DNA from: Caldifarciminota bacterium UBA6260
Lineage (GTDB): Bacteria; Hydrothermota; 32-111
Assembly: GCA_002441125.1 (NCBI GenBank)
Contig: DJVI01000003.1
Span: forward strand, 110,037 to 174,036
DNA length: 64,000 nucleotides
Direction of reading: 5' to 3'
The notes under the pieces were generated by a model. The model made no database searches, was not told where the DNA came from, and saw nothing but the letters and a program-made list of their open reading frames with translations. Made by a program: the position numbers and the translations under genes. Within the stretch, counting starts at the first letter, position 1; every line of letters begins with the position of its first letter. Positions 42,975 through 52,200 of the stretch are shown here, piece after piece.

Positions 42975-43574
42975 TTATCCCCCTTTTTTAAGATTATCGA
43001 ACATTTCCTTTAGGGTTTCGTAATCGAAACCTTTTCTATAATACCTTTGGATTACCTTTTCATCAAGATTCTTTTCTCTTTTCAACAAATTTTGAAGAAC
43101 ATCTTTTTCATCATAAGAATCAAGGAAATCTTTAATATAATTTCTATCAACATTCCCTTTGAATTTTGAAAAAATTTTATTTTCTATCTCTCTTTTAGAA
43201 TATTTCTTTTGGGATGAAAGGTAATCGAGGTAATCTTTAAGATAGGAAATATCATCTATCAAACCATTATTTTTGAATTCTAAAATTAATGTTTCTATGA
43301 TCTCTTTATCAACCTTTCGAATAAGAAGTTTTTCTCTCAACTTTTGTTCCGTGTATCTTTTTCTCGATATTATGTTGTAAAGATACCGTTTAGAATCATA
43401 TATCTGCGTCTCTTTTTTTAAATTTTCAATAAGGTTATCATCAACCTCTTTGCCAGAAAAGAGATCAAATTTCAACAAAAGTTGATCATAGGTTGAAAGA
43501 GAAAATTTTTCATCAATAAAAATATTCACTTTCTCTTTATTTCTCTTTGCTCTCTCTATTTTTGTTATCTTCAA
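42975..43574 (-). CDS. recX: Regulatory protein RecX
   Basis: 199 residues of helical RecX repeats, with the family N-terminus KITKIERAKRNKEKVNIFID and RYLYNIISRKRYTEQKLREK. It inhibits RecA filaments. The start is TTG at 43574, inside the recA 3' end, with GGGGA eight bases upstream. This overlap keeps RecX at low, RecA-linked levels. Confidence 0.92.
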   Translation of the reverse strand: MKITKIERAKRNKEKVNIFIDEKFSLSTYDQLLLKFDLFSGKEVDDNLIENLKKETQIYDSKRYLYNIISRKRYTEQKLREKLLIRKVDKEIIETLILEFKNNGLIDDISYLKDYLDYLSSQKKYSKREIENKIFSKFKGNVDRNYIKDFLDSYDEKDVLQNLLKREKNLDEKVIQRYYRKGFDYETLKEMFDNLKKGG

Positions 43575-44562
43575 CTATCATCCCCAAAGCTTTTCTTATT
43601 TTAGTTTCTATCTCATCCGCCACCTTCTTATTCTCTCTTAAAAATTGTCTCACATTCTCTTTTCCCTGTCCAAGTTTTATATCTCCATAAGAAAACCATG
43701 CTCCAGTTTTTTCAATAATGTTCAAACTTGTTCCAAGATCAACTATCTCGCCATCCTTAGATATTCCCTCTCCAAAATATATTGAAACGAGAGCTTTTTT
43801 GAATGGTGGTGCAACTTTGTTTTTTACTACTTTAACCTCAATGTTGTTTCCAACTTCCTCTTCACCAACCTTTATAGAACTTATTCTTCTCACTTCAAGC
43901 CTTACTGAAGCATGAAACTTTAGAGCAAGCCCTCCCGGCGTTGTCATAGGGTTACCAAACATAACACCAATTTTGTATCTCACCTGATTTATAAATATTA
44001 CTGCAGTCTTTGATCTGTTTATAACAGCGGTAAGTTTTCTCAAAGCTTGAGACATCAACCTCGCCTGCAATCCCATGTGAGAATCACCCATATCTCCCTC
44101 TATCTCTGCTTTTGGAACAAGTGCTGCAACCGAATCAATAACTACAACATCTATACTTCCACTACTAACAAGTTTTTCAGTTATCTCAAGAGCCTGTTCA
44201 CCCGTATCAGGTTGTGATACAAGAAGGTTATCTATATCTACTCCGAGTTTCGTTGCATAAGTTGGATCGAGAGCATGTTCTGCGTCAATGTAGGCAGCCA
44301 TCCCTCCATTTTTCTGAGCTTGAGCAACAACCTGTAAAGCGAGTGTAGTTTTACCACTTGATTCTGCACCATAAATTTCAACTATCCTTCCCCTCGGAAT
44401 ACCACCAACTCCCAAAGCAGCATCTATAGCTATTGAACCTGTTGAAATTATATCTCCAGCAACCATACCCTTGTCACCAAGACGCATTATCGCACCTTTT
44501 CCAAAATCTTTCTCTATCTGTTTCAATGTCATTTCAAGTGATTTCATTTTGTTACTATCCAT
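43537..44562 (-). CDS. recA: Recombinase RecA
   Basis: 341 residues, full length. Walker A GAESSGKTT, Walker B VVVIDSVAAL, loop-2 MTTPGGLALKFHASVR. AGGAGG precedes the ATG. No LexA-like box was recognised upstream, and the gene sits deep in the operon behind thpR and cinA. Confidence 0.99.
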   Translation of the reverse strand: MDSNKMKSLEMTLKQIEKDFGKGAIMRLGDKGMVAGDIISTGSIAIDAALGVGGIPRGRIVEIYGAESSGKTTLALQVVAQAQKNGGMAAYIDAEHALDPTYATKLGVDIDNLLVSQPDTGEQALEITEKLVSSGSIDVVVIDSVAALVPKAEIEGDMGDSHMGLQARLMSQALRKLTAVINRSKTAVIFINQVRYKIGVMFGNPMTTPGGLALKFHASVRLEVRRISSIKVGEEEVGNNIEVKVVKNKVAPPFKKALVSIYFGEGISKDGEIVDLGTSLNIIEKTGAWFSYGDIKLGQGKENVRQFLRENKKVADEIETKIRKALGMIVEDNKNRESKEK

Positions 44563-44564
44563 AT

Positions 44565-45131
44565 CTATACCTCCTGATTTATTTCATGTAAAGGAATGTA
44601 AATTGGTTGATTATCGACAAATTTCGACTCAAAAAGAACCAAGGAATTTATAGAGTATTTCTTTGATTCGAAGAAAGTTTTCTTCTCGTTTACAAATTTA
44701 AAAAGTAGATTTCCATCGAATTCTTCCTTTATTCTCGCTATAGTTATATGAGCGTTAAAATTTTTTCTATCAAAATCTATCCCTTTTTTAATTAGATTTT
44801 CCCTTATATTGCCCACAGTATCTTTCAATTCATCAGTTACTTCAAGGGAATAAAAGAATATCGCAGGATAGTTGTTTTTGTTAAAGAATTTTAAGCCTTC
44901 ACCTTTTACCTGTATGGATTTGAAATTGACAGAATTCATTATATCTATAATCTGTGGAACAACCTTTTCATCCACCTGACCTAAAAAAGCAACTGTTATA
45001 TGCATGTTATCAGGTTTAACCCAATTTACACCTTTAAGCTCAAGATTGTTTTTTATTTTATGTTGAACAAGCAAAAGTTCATTTTTTAAATCTGATGGAA
45101 TTTTAAAGGCGATGAATAATCTTTTACTCAT
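44565..45131 (-). CDS. thpR: RNA 2',3'-cyclic phosphodiesterase (2'-5' RNA ligase family)
   Basis: 188 residues with the two HxT motifs of the 2H family, NMHITVAFLG and NAHITIARI. It hydrolyses 2',3'-cyclic phosphates on RNA. Two bases before recA; AAGGAGG site. The cinA-thpR-recA order is common. Confidence 0.94.
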   Translation of the reverse strand: MSKRLFIAFKIPSDLKNELLLVQHKIKNNLELKGVNWVKPDNMHITVAFLGQVDEKVVPQIIDIMNSVNFKSIQVKGEGLKFFNKNNYPAIFFYSLEVTDELKDTVGNIRENLIKKGIDFDRKNFNAHITIARIKEEFDGNLLFKFVNEKKTFFESKKYSINSLVLFESKFVDNQPIYIPLHEINQEV

Positions 45132-46305
45132 TCTTTATCCTCCTTAAAATTGAAAAAATCGAAAGATTAACAGATTTCTGTCTTACTATATCCCTGCTTC
45201 CATTAAAAACATACTTCTCAGTTTGTAATCTATTTTTGTAAAATGTTGAAATGAAAACTGTTCCAACAGGTTTTTCTATACTGCCACCTGAAGGACCAGC
45301 GATACCGGTTATTGAAACGGAAATATCAGATCTAAAAATTTTAGAACAATTTTTTGCCATCATCTCTGCAACTTCAGAAGAAACTGCACCATATTTTTCT
45401 AACAGTTTTCTATCAACTTTCAGAATACTATTTTTTGAACCGTTCGAATAAACAACTACTCCACCAAGAAAAAATTTACTCGATCCTTCAATGTCTGTAA
45501 GGTATTTTGATAAAAGACCTCCAGTGCATGACTCTGCAACGGAGAGTTTTAAATTCTTCTTTTCCAACTCTCCTTTTAGATAAAGGTTTAAATCTTTAGC
45601 ATCAGTTTCAAGAAATTTTTCTTTAAATTTATTCTTTAAAAATTTTAAAATTTCCTTTTTTGAAAAGTATAGATCAATAAAACCAAAGATTGGATAGAAG
45701 TGTATATCTGAAATAGTTTTTGAATCGAATTCTTCTTTCAGTAACTGATATATCTGAGTCTCTGTAGTATCAAAAATTTTTATATTATATTCTTTCCTAA
45801 CTGCCCTGTTTGGAATAACCTTTTCAAGAACATTATCTGTTATCCATTCAACCTCTCTCGTTACACCGGGTAATAAAAATATTTTTACACCTTTATAAAC
45901 AATAGAATGGCAGAATGCAATTCCTGCGCCATTTTCAAATATTTTTGAACCATTTATAGTTAATGATTGTCTTATTAGAATTTTGTTATCAGCTTTCATC
46001 TTTTTGGAAATTTTTTCATATATCTTCTCAGAAAAAACAAGTTTTCTTTTTAAGGATTTCGCAACAGCACTTAATGTTATATCATCGACTGTTGGTCCCA
46101 AACCACCTGTTATAACTATAATTTTGGAATCTTTAATCGAAAGATGTAAAACTCTATTTATATTTTTAAAATTGTCTCCAACGAAATATTTGCCTGTTAT
46201 GAAATATCCTTTTTTCAAAAGCAAATTTGAAATTATCGTTGAATTTCTTTCAACTATTCTGTTTTTTAAAATCTCATCCCCAACTATTATTATTGATGCT
46301 TTCAT
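45124..46305 (-). CDS. cinA: CinA: competence/damage-inducible protein, nicotinamide-nucleotide amidase
   Basis: 393 residues. N-terminal MoaB-like domain (VGDEILKNRIVERN, ITGGLGPTVDD) and C-terminal amidase domain (SVAESCTGGLLS with the catalytic Ser, VSITGIAGPSGG). It recycles pyridine nucleotides. ATGA overlap with pgpA. Confidence 0.95.
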   Translation of the reverse strand: MKASIIIVGDEILKNRIVERNSTIISNLLLKKGYFITGKYFVGDNFKNINRVLHLSIKDSKIIVITGGLGPTVDDITLSAVAKSLKRKLVFSEKIYEKISKKMKADNKILIRQSLTINGSKIFENGAGIAFCHSIVYKGVKIFLLPGVTREVEWITDNVLEKVIPNRAVRKEYNIKIFDTTETQIYQLLKEEFDSKTISDIHFYPIFGFIDLYFSKKEILKFLKNKFKEKFLETDAKDLNLYLKGELEKKNLKLSVAESCTGGLLSKYLTDIEGSSKFFLGGVVVYSNGSKNSILKVDRKLLEKYGAVSSEVAEMMAKNCSKIFRSDISVSITGIAGPSGGSIEKPVGTVFISTFYKNRLQTEKYVFNGSRDIVRQKSVNLSIFSILRRIKNE

Positions 46306-46742
46306 AAAATAAAAATGATAAAATGTGTTATAAGGTTTGCCAGAATTCCTGCCATTATATCATCAAGAAGTATTCCAGTTGCACCTTCAATTTTTTCAAA
46401 TCTATCGAGAAAAAAAATTTTTGAAATATCGAGGTATCTGAAGATCAGAATTGAAATAAATATAACTAAGAAATTTTTTGGTAAAAACATTATTGAAATT
46501 GTAGCTCCAACAAGTTCATCTATAACTATTCTTTTATCATCTCCAAAAAATTTTTTCGAGTTGGATATCGAAATATATGAAAGAAAAAGAATCAAAGAGA
46601 AAAAATCAAATAGAAGAGTGAAACTACCTTTGGTAAAAAAGAACCATAAAAAAAGAAGAAGAAAAGAAACTATTGTTCCGCCACCTTTAATTTTTCCTAT
46701 AAAAAAAACAGTATTGATAACAGAATAAAAGAATTCGATCAT
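46302..46742 (-). CDS. pgpA: Phosphatidylglycerophosphatase A
   Basis: 146-residue membrane enzyme. The PgpA signatures DDKRIVIDELVG and GILLDDIMAGI hold the catalytic Asp/Glu residues. Makes phosphatidylglycerol from its phosphate. Coupled to cheW by ATGA. Confidence 0.92.
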   Translation of the reverse strand: MIEFFYSVINTVFFIGKIKGGGTIVSFLLLFLWFFFTKGSFTLLFDFFSLILFLSYISISNSKKFFGDDKRIVIDELVGATISIMFLPKNFLVIFISILIFRYLDISKIFFLDRFEKIEGATGILLDDIMAGILANLITHFIIFIL

Positions 46743-47488
46743 CTGTAAATCTCTGGAATCTTTTTAAGTTCTTTTATCTCTTCCTGTGAGAAAAGGGTAA
46801 GATAGTTTAAAATTATTATAATCCTTTTTTCGTTTTTAAAAATTCCAACACCTTCTATATATTCCAATTTATTTTCTGGAAGAAAAGGTGGAATACTTTT
46901 TATATCTGGTTTTTCAAGCTTAACTATTCCAATGAGTTTATCAACATAAAAACCTATCCTAAGTTCGTCGAGTTTCATTATAACTATAGAGCCGTTTTCA
47001 CTCCTCCTATTAACTTTCAACCCAAACTTTTCTCTAAGATCAAAAAGAGGAAGAAAACCTTCTTTGTCGTTTAAAACTCCAAAAAAACTTTTGCTTTTCA
47101 TTCCAATATCCAAAGGATCCTTATATTTTATTATCTGCCTTACAAGGTCAGAATCAATTCCATACTCCTCTTCGTTCAATTTAAAAGAAACATACTCTTT
47201 CTCTTCTTCAGAATCATCTTCCCTTTTTAAAGAATTTTCATCTTTTGAAAAATACTCACTTTCAACTTTTTGCTCAGGATTTTCTCTCCCTTCCGAAAAA
47301 TCATCTTTTAAAGGTTTTGAATTTTTTTCATCAACTTTCAGATCTTTTATCTCTTCTTTTTCAATTAACTTTTCATCTTCACTTTTTGTCACTTCTTTTC
47401 TTTCTTCAACTTTTTCTTTTTCCTTATCATCTTTACTTTTTGTTTTACCAACATTGAAAAGAGATGAAAGATCAATTTTCTTTTTCAT
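46739..47488 (-). CDS. cheW: CheW-domain coupling protein with long charged N-terminal extension
   Basis: 249 residues. Residues 1-95 are almost entirely Lys, Glu, Asp and Ser; the CheW domain follows (YVSFKLNEEEYGIDSDLVRQII, LPLFDLREKFGL, IGFYVDKLIGIV). CheW couples receptors to CheA. Neither CheA nor a receptor is in this window. The extension may serve as a tether to another protein of the operon. Confidence 0.88.
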   Translation of the reverse strand: MKKKIDLSSLFNVGKTKSKDDKEKEKVEERKEVTKSEDEKLIEKEEIKDLKVDEKNSKPLKDDFSEGRENPEQKVESEYFSKDENSLKREDDSEEEKEYVSFKLNEEEYGIDSDLVRQIIKYKDPLDIGMKSKSFFGVLNDKEGFLPLFDLREKFGLKVNRRSENGSIVIMKLDELRIGFYVDKLIGIVKLEKPDIKSIPPFLPENKLEYIEGVGIFKNEKRIIIILNYLTLFSQEEIKELKKIPEIYR

Positions 47489-48317
47489 ACTTTTCCCCCA
47501 GAATCTCTTTTAATTTCATTTCAGATTTTTGAGCCCACTTACTGAATCTGTTTTTTTTAATAAGGTCTTTCAAAGTATTGATACCTTTTTTTTCCATGCC
47601 AGATTTTATATAAACTAATCCCAAATAATAATAAGCTTCAAGTAAATTTGGACCTATCTTTATAGCTTCCTTCAAAAAATTAACCGAATCATCAAACATT
47701 TCCCTTTCCATGTATATAAGACCGAGATAAAAGTTCGCATACATTAAAGCAACTTTGTCATTTGAATTTTTTAGAACAAATGTTAGATGTTCTATCGCTT
47801 CTCCATAGATACCTTTCTTGAAACAAACAAAACCAAGGTTATTTTTTGCTATAGAGTTTTCAGGATCTATCTGTAAAACTTTTTGAAAGACTATCATAGC
47901 ATCATCATACCTTTCCTTGTTTATATAAGCCCATCCCAAAAGATCCAAAGTCTTGACATCGTTTGGAGCAAGAGAGCTCGCTTTTTCCAAAACCTGAATG
48001 GCATCATCGTACTGTTCTTCAACTAAAAAATTCCATCCCTTGTCTATATAAGTTGTCAGATCAACTTTCGATATTCTCATATTCTGAACAAAGTTTTCAA
48101 AAGAACTTTTATCTGTTTTTTTACTTTTTACCTTTTTGGCTAATTCTTTTATCTTTAAATTTGACTGAACAAGGAACTCGTTAAGATCTATTATCTCTTT
48201 ATAAAGGTTTAAAATCTGATTTTTTATAGTTTTCTCATCAAATTTATTCGAATCTATCTGGGCTGAAATAATATCTATTTCTTTCTCAAGTTCTTTTTTG
48301 AATTCTTTAAATTTCAT
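47472..48317 (-). CDS. TPR-repeat protein of the chemosensory cluster
   Basis: 281 residues: N-terminal helical coiled coil (about 1-85) and four or five TPRs (for example GWNFLVEEQYDDAIQVLEKA, DAMIVFQKVLQIDPENSIAK). No signal peptide. Between cheB and cheW, overlapping both, so it probably scaffolds signalling proteins. Confidence 0.8.
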   Translation of the reverse strand: MKFKEFKKELEKEIDIISAQIDSNKFDEKTIKNQILNLYKEIIDLNEFLVQSNLKIKELAKKVKSKKTDKSSFENFVQNMRISKVDLTTYIDKGWNFLVEEQYDDAIQVLEKASSLAPNDVKTLDLLGWAYINKERYDDAMIVFQKVLQIDPENSIAKNNLGFVCFKKGIYGEAIEHLTFVLKNSNDKVALMYANFYLGLIYMEREMFDDSVNFLKEAIKIGPNLLEAYYYLGLVYIKSGMEKKGINTLKDLIKKNRFSKWAQKSEMKLKEILGEKYEKEN

Positions 48318-49338
48318 TTACCAGTTCCTCTATCTTTTCTGCTATATTTTTTCTATCAAGCACAAAATCAACAGCCCCCGTTTCTTCTGCAGCTTTAGGC
48401 ATTCCGTATATCAAAGCACTCTCCTTCGATTCAGCAATATTTTTTCCATTCATCTTCTTTATTATATTAACACCCTCACTTCCATCTTTACCCATCCCCG
48501 TAAGAACAACACCTATGATTCTGTTCCTAAAATGTTTTACAGCAGATATCATCATTATATCTGCGGAAGGTCTTACAGAATGGTAAGGTGGATCATCCGT
48601 ATGTATTATGTATCCATTCTCATCAAAAACCATATGTTTTCCACCCTGAGCAATAACACAATCTCCATTCAAAAGTTTACAGTTATCATAAGACTCAAAA
48701 ACATTCAACTGTGAAAGGGAATCTAACCTTTCTGCAAAAGATCTCGTAAAACCTGCAGGCATATGTTGAACTATTGCTATAGCTGCATCTATATTGCCCT
48801 TAATTTTTGGAATGATATCCATCAAAGTTTTTGGTCCACCTGTTGATGATGCTATAGCAACAAGTTTCGTTGCTTCGATTCTTTCCGATTTAAAAACCTT
48901 TTTACTTTTTTCAATCTCAACAATCTCACTACCAACATCTTTCAGGTTTGCCTTCAACCCTGCTTTCAGTTTTGTCAGGATCTCATTTTTTTTATCCTTG
49001 TAATCCAAAGATGAAGGTTTTTCAACAACATCTATTGCACCAAGTTCAAGTGCTTTTAATGCAATTTTTGAGCCTGTTTTTGTATATGAACTAACAATCA
49101 AAACAGGTATATTTTTTATCTTTAAAATATGCTGCAATGCTATAAGACCATTTACCTTTGGCATCTCTATATCTAAAGTCACTATATCTGGATCAACTTC
49201 TTTTATTTTGTCTATTGCTTCAAGTCCATCACTCGCTTCATCAACAACGGTAAACTCCTCATCGGAATTTATAATATCTTTCAAAATCCTTCTAATGAGA
49301 GCTGAATCATCAACCACAAGTACTTTAAATTTTTTCAA
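48307..49338 (-). CDS. cheB: Chemotaxis glutamate methylesterase CheB
   Basis: 343 residues: receiver domain (VVDDSALIRR, phospho-Asp in TLDIEMP) and methylesterase domain with the triad Ser in ASSTGG, His in VQHMPAGF and Asp in GMGKDGSEG. TTG start at 49338 overlapping the cheD stop, GGAGAG eight bases upstream. It should deamidate/demethylate receptors encoded elsewhere. Confidence 0.96.
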   Translation of the reverse strand: MKKFKVLVVDDSALIRRILKDIINSDEEFTVVDEASDGLEAIDKIKEVDPDIVTLDIEMPKVNGLIALQHILKIKNIPVLIVSSYTKTGSKIALKALELGAIDVVEKPSSLDYKDKKNEILTKLKAGLKANLKDVGSEIVEIEKSKKVFKSERIEATKLVAIASSTGGPKTLMDIIPKIKGNIDAAIAIVQHMPAGFTRSFAERLDSLSQLNVFESYDNCKLLNGDCVIAQGGKHMVFDENGYIIHTDDPPYHSVRPSADIMMISAVKHFRNRIIGVVLTGMGKDGSEGVNIIKKMNGKNIAESKESALIYGMPKAAEETGAVDFVLDRKNIAEKIEELVNEI

Positions 49339-49814
49339 ATGTAAATCTCTCCATTTTTTATTGAGATAACTCTTAAAATTCCAGTTTTAACATTAAACTC
49401 TACAGATCTGCTGTAATCACTTCCAACATCTTCAGCAACAACAGGTATCCTGAGTTCCTTAAGCATCCTTCTTGCAATTTCAACATTTCTGTAACCTATA
49501 GAATCCTCAACACTCTTTATGAATGTGGAAAACATGTTAGCTCCTCCAACAAGTTTCGATTCCATTCTGTACTTTTTTGCGCCAAGTTGTTCCATCTCCA
49601 AAATAAGGTTAGCAAGACCTGTATCACAGTATTTGTAAGGATTAAAAACAACATTAGAGTAAGTTCTTGAAGGTAACATGTAGTGTATCATACCACCTAT
49701 TTTTTTTTCCCTATCGTAAAGAGTCAAAGCGACACAGGACCCAAGTCCTATTGTCTTTAAAATATCCTCCTCAAAACCTATATTTGCATCAGCAATCTTA
49801 ATGTTGATTATCAA
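49335..49814 (-). CDS. cheD: Chemoreceptor glutamine deamidase CheD
   Basis: 159 residues with the catalytic Cys in TIGLGSCVAL and His in GGMIHYMLPS, then ANMF and NVEIARRML. TTG start inside the cheR end without a clear ribosome-binding site. It works with CheB and CheR in adaptation. Confidence 0.94.
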   Translation of the reverse strand: MIINIKIADANIGFEEDILKTIGLGSCVALTLYDREKKIGGMIHYMLPSRTYSNVVFNPYKYCDTGLANLILEMEQLGAKKYRMESKLVGGANMFSTFIKSVEDSIGYRNVEIARRMLKELRIPVVAEDVGSDYSRSVEFNVKTGILRVISIKNGEIYI

Positions 49815-50607
49815 TTTTTTTAAAAACCCTCTCTTTAATGTTTATAGACTTATAAAGTGTTTTTGTGTTACCAGTCAAGATCTCTACCTTGCCAAGTACA
49901 AGGATCCCTTCAGGAAGTAAAAGATCATAGAAGACATAAAACATTTTTTCCTGAAATTCTTTTGAAAAATAGATCAGAACATTCCTACATATTATAAAAT
50001 CAAATTTGCCAAGAGTAAAGAGTATATTTTCTTCCTTTATATCTAAAATTTTAAAATATACATTCTCTTTCAATGACTCATCCAAATAGAAGTAATCTCC
50101 AATTTTTTTAAAATATTTTTTAACTTCCAAATCGTTAAGCTCTATAAGTGAATAGTCCCTGTACATACCTAAATGTGCCTTGTTGATAGCATCCTCATCA
50201 ACATCTATTCCAACTATTTCATAGTTAAAATCTTTTTTAGCACTAAGTTTTTTCATAATTATGTTTAGAGAGTAAACCTCTTCACCTGTTGAACAACCTA
50301 CACTTAAAATCCTTATCCTCTCTTTTTTTCTGATTAGTTCTGGGAAAATATATAGCTCAAGAAAATCGAAAGTTTCCCTGTTTCGAAAAAACCTCGTTAC
50401 ATTTATTGTTAATGTTTCTTTTAATATGTTTAATTCTTCTTTATCACTTTTCAAAAATTGCAAATATTCCAAAAAAGTTTTCTTTCCTGTAGCTCTCATC
50501 CTTACCATAAGTCTTCTTTTAAAAGGTCTCTCCTTATATATACTTCCATCTATACCTATCTTTTGACTTATGAAATCCACAAGGATCTTATAATCTATCT
50601 CATCCAT
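49798..50607 (-). CDS. cheR: Chemotaxis protein methyltransferase CheR
   Basis: 269 residues: N-terminal four-helix domain and SAM-binding domain (LSVGCSTGEEVYSL, FDFIICRNVLIYF). Methylates receptor glutamates. Overlaps the PATAN-TPR gene by eight bases. Confidence 0.95.
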   Translation of the reverse strand: MDEIDYKILVDFISQKIGIDGSIYKERPFKRRLMVRMRATGKKTFLEYLQFLKSDKEELNILKETLTINVTRFFRNRETFDFLELYIFPELIRKKERIRILSVGCSTGEEVYSLNIIMKKLSAKKDFNYEIVGIDVDEDAINKAHLGMYRDYSLIELNDLEVKKYFKKIGDYFYLDESLKENVYFKILDIKEENILFTLGKFDFIICRNVLIYFSKEFQEKMFYVFYDLLLPEGILVLGKVEILTGNTKTLYKSINIKERVFKKIDNQH

Positions 50608-52198
50608 TTTTTACTGTGTTTATAGTTTTTTTCAAAATCTCATTGTTAGGTTGTAATTTCAAAGCTTCCTCCCAAAATTTAAGAGCATCATCCTTTTTAC
50701 CTTTTCTGTATTTTATGTTACCCAGTTTATAAAAGACATCAAAATCACCTTTGTTAAGGTTTACTATCTGTTCAAGTATAATTTCCGCTGCCTCAAAATT
50801 TTTTTCGAGAAAATAAAAATCTACCAAAGATTTGTAAGGGAGAATCTCATCTCCACAGGTTTCTATACTTTTTTTCAAAAAATTTTCAGCTGTTTCATGT
50901 TTTCCAACTGAAAGATAAATCTGGCCGATATTGTAATAGTATTGCCAAACGGATGGATCATTTTTTGATAGTTCAAAAAATATTTCGGTCGCCTGATTTA
51001 CCATTCCATATTCAAAGTATATAAGGGCCAAATAGTATTTCGCATATTTTAGTCCCTTCTCTATATTCAAAGCCATTCTTAATTTTTCTTCAGCCTCAGT
51101 AAAAAGATTCTCCTTAAAAAGTAGAATTCCATAGTTTGCAAGAATCTTTGGATTTTCAGGCTCCAATTTTACAGCCCTTTCATAAAACTCTTCAGCTCTT
51201 TCAAACATACCTAACCTTTCATAGGTGAGAGCAATATTGTTAAAAAGGGATACATTTACTATGCCCAATTTTAAAAGTTCCTCAAAATATTTTAAAGATT
51301 CATTGTAATTGCCCATTCTAAAATATATCAAACCAAGATAAAAATAAGACTTTGCGTCACTCTTATCTATCTGAATTATGTGCTTAAACTCTCTTATCGC
51401 TTCATCATACATCTCCGTTAAAAGGAAGGCAATTCCAAGGTTGTAATGTTCCATTATCTTATTATGAGAATCTATAGCTACTTCAGAACTCTTCTCTTCT
51501 CCAGAATATATATATCCGAGTTTTAAAAGTGTGTAAAGTTCTTTACCTGTTTCATATTTGCCTATAGTTGAGTTTTCAAAAATATCTTTCAATGTTTTAT
51601 AACCATCAACGAGAGAAAAAATATACCTTGTTGACTGATTTTCAATATCTTCTTCTTTTTTTATACCTGTTTTTACAAGAACCGTTTTTTCGGAAGGTAA
51701 CTCTTTTTCAATAATTGACCATTCATCTATTTTTCTTGCCTCTTCAAGTAAAATATCGTCAGCCTCTATCTCAACAGTTATCGTCTCGGTAACTGGTTCT
51801 ATGTTAGGTTCAAAATTAAAGAATCCACTCTTCCAGGTTAAAAGAGTAAAGATACTATCTGTTATCTGCTGTTTGATCCTTTTCTCAAGAACCTCTTTAG
51901 AAACAAAATTCATCTCAACAAGTATATCGCCCAATCTTTTTGATGATTTTATCTCCTCTTGATACTCTAAAGCTTTTTCAAGTTGTTCTTTGGTTATATC
52001 GTTTGATTTCAAAAGAAGATTACCTATTCTTTCTTCCCTATTAACTATAGAGCAATATATTATTTTTCCATCTTTGAAAAAAATATCTCCAAAGTTCTTT
52101 TTGTCTGATACACTTAAAACACCTGTTTTTCTTCCAAGTGAAAGTAACTGTATTATATCAGGTAAAGATGCCTCTTGAAGATTTCCTCTTATTGCCAT
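50600..52198 (-). CDS. PATAN (DUF4388) domain protein with MshEN-like region and TPR array
   Basis: 532 residues. N-terminal PATAN domain (IRGNLQEASLPDIIQLLSLG, KTGVLSV, GDIFFKDGKIIYC), a segment like the nucleotide- or c-di-GMP-binding N-domain of type II/IV ATPases (RLGDILVEMNFVSKEVLEKR), a helical part and seven or more TPRs from about residue 235. PATAN proteins occur with chemosensory and gliding systems. The ATG at 52198 is favoured by GAGG seven bases upstream. Confidence 0.84.
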   Translation of the reverse strand: MAIRGNLQEASLPDIIQLLSLGRKTGVLSVSDKKNFGDIFFKDGKIIYCSIVNREERIGNLLLKSNDITKEQLEKALEYQEEIKSSKRLGDILVEMNFVSKEVLEKRIKQQITDSIFTLLTWKSGFFNFEPNIEPVTETITVEIEADDILLEEARKIDEWSIIEKELPSEKTVLVKTGIKKEEDIENQSTRYIFSLVDGYKTLKDIFENSTIGKYETGKELYTLLKLGYIYSGEEKSSEVAIDSHNKIMEHYNLGIAFLLTEMYDEAIREFKHIIQIDKSDAKSYFYLGLIYFRMGNYNESLKYFEELLKLGIVNVSLFNNIALTYERLGMFERAEEFYERAVKLEPENPKILANYGILLFKENLFTEAEEKLRMALNIEKGLKYAKYYLALIYFEYGMVNQATEIFFELSKNDPSVWQYYYNIGQIYLSVGKHETAENFLKKSIETCGDEILPYKSLVDFYFLEKNFEAAEIILEQIVNLNKGDFDVFYKLGNIKYRKGKKDDALKFWEEALKLQPNNEILKKTINTVKNG

Positions 52199-52200
52199 TA

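Noticed and set aside
47064..47513. 149-codon plus-strand frame opposite cheW
   Set aside because: Ser/Phe-rich mirror of the Glu/Lys-rich CheW extension; typical shadow of purine-rich coding DNA.
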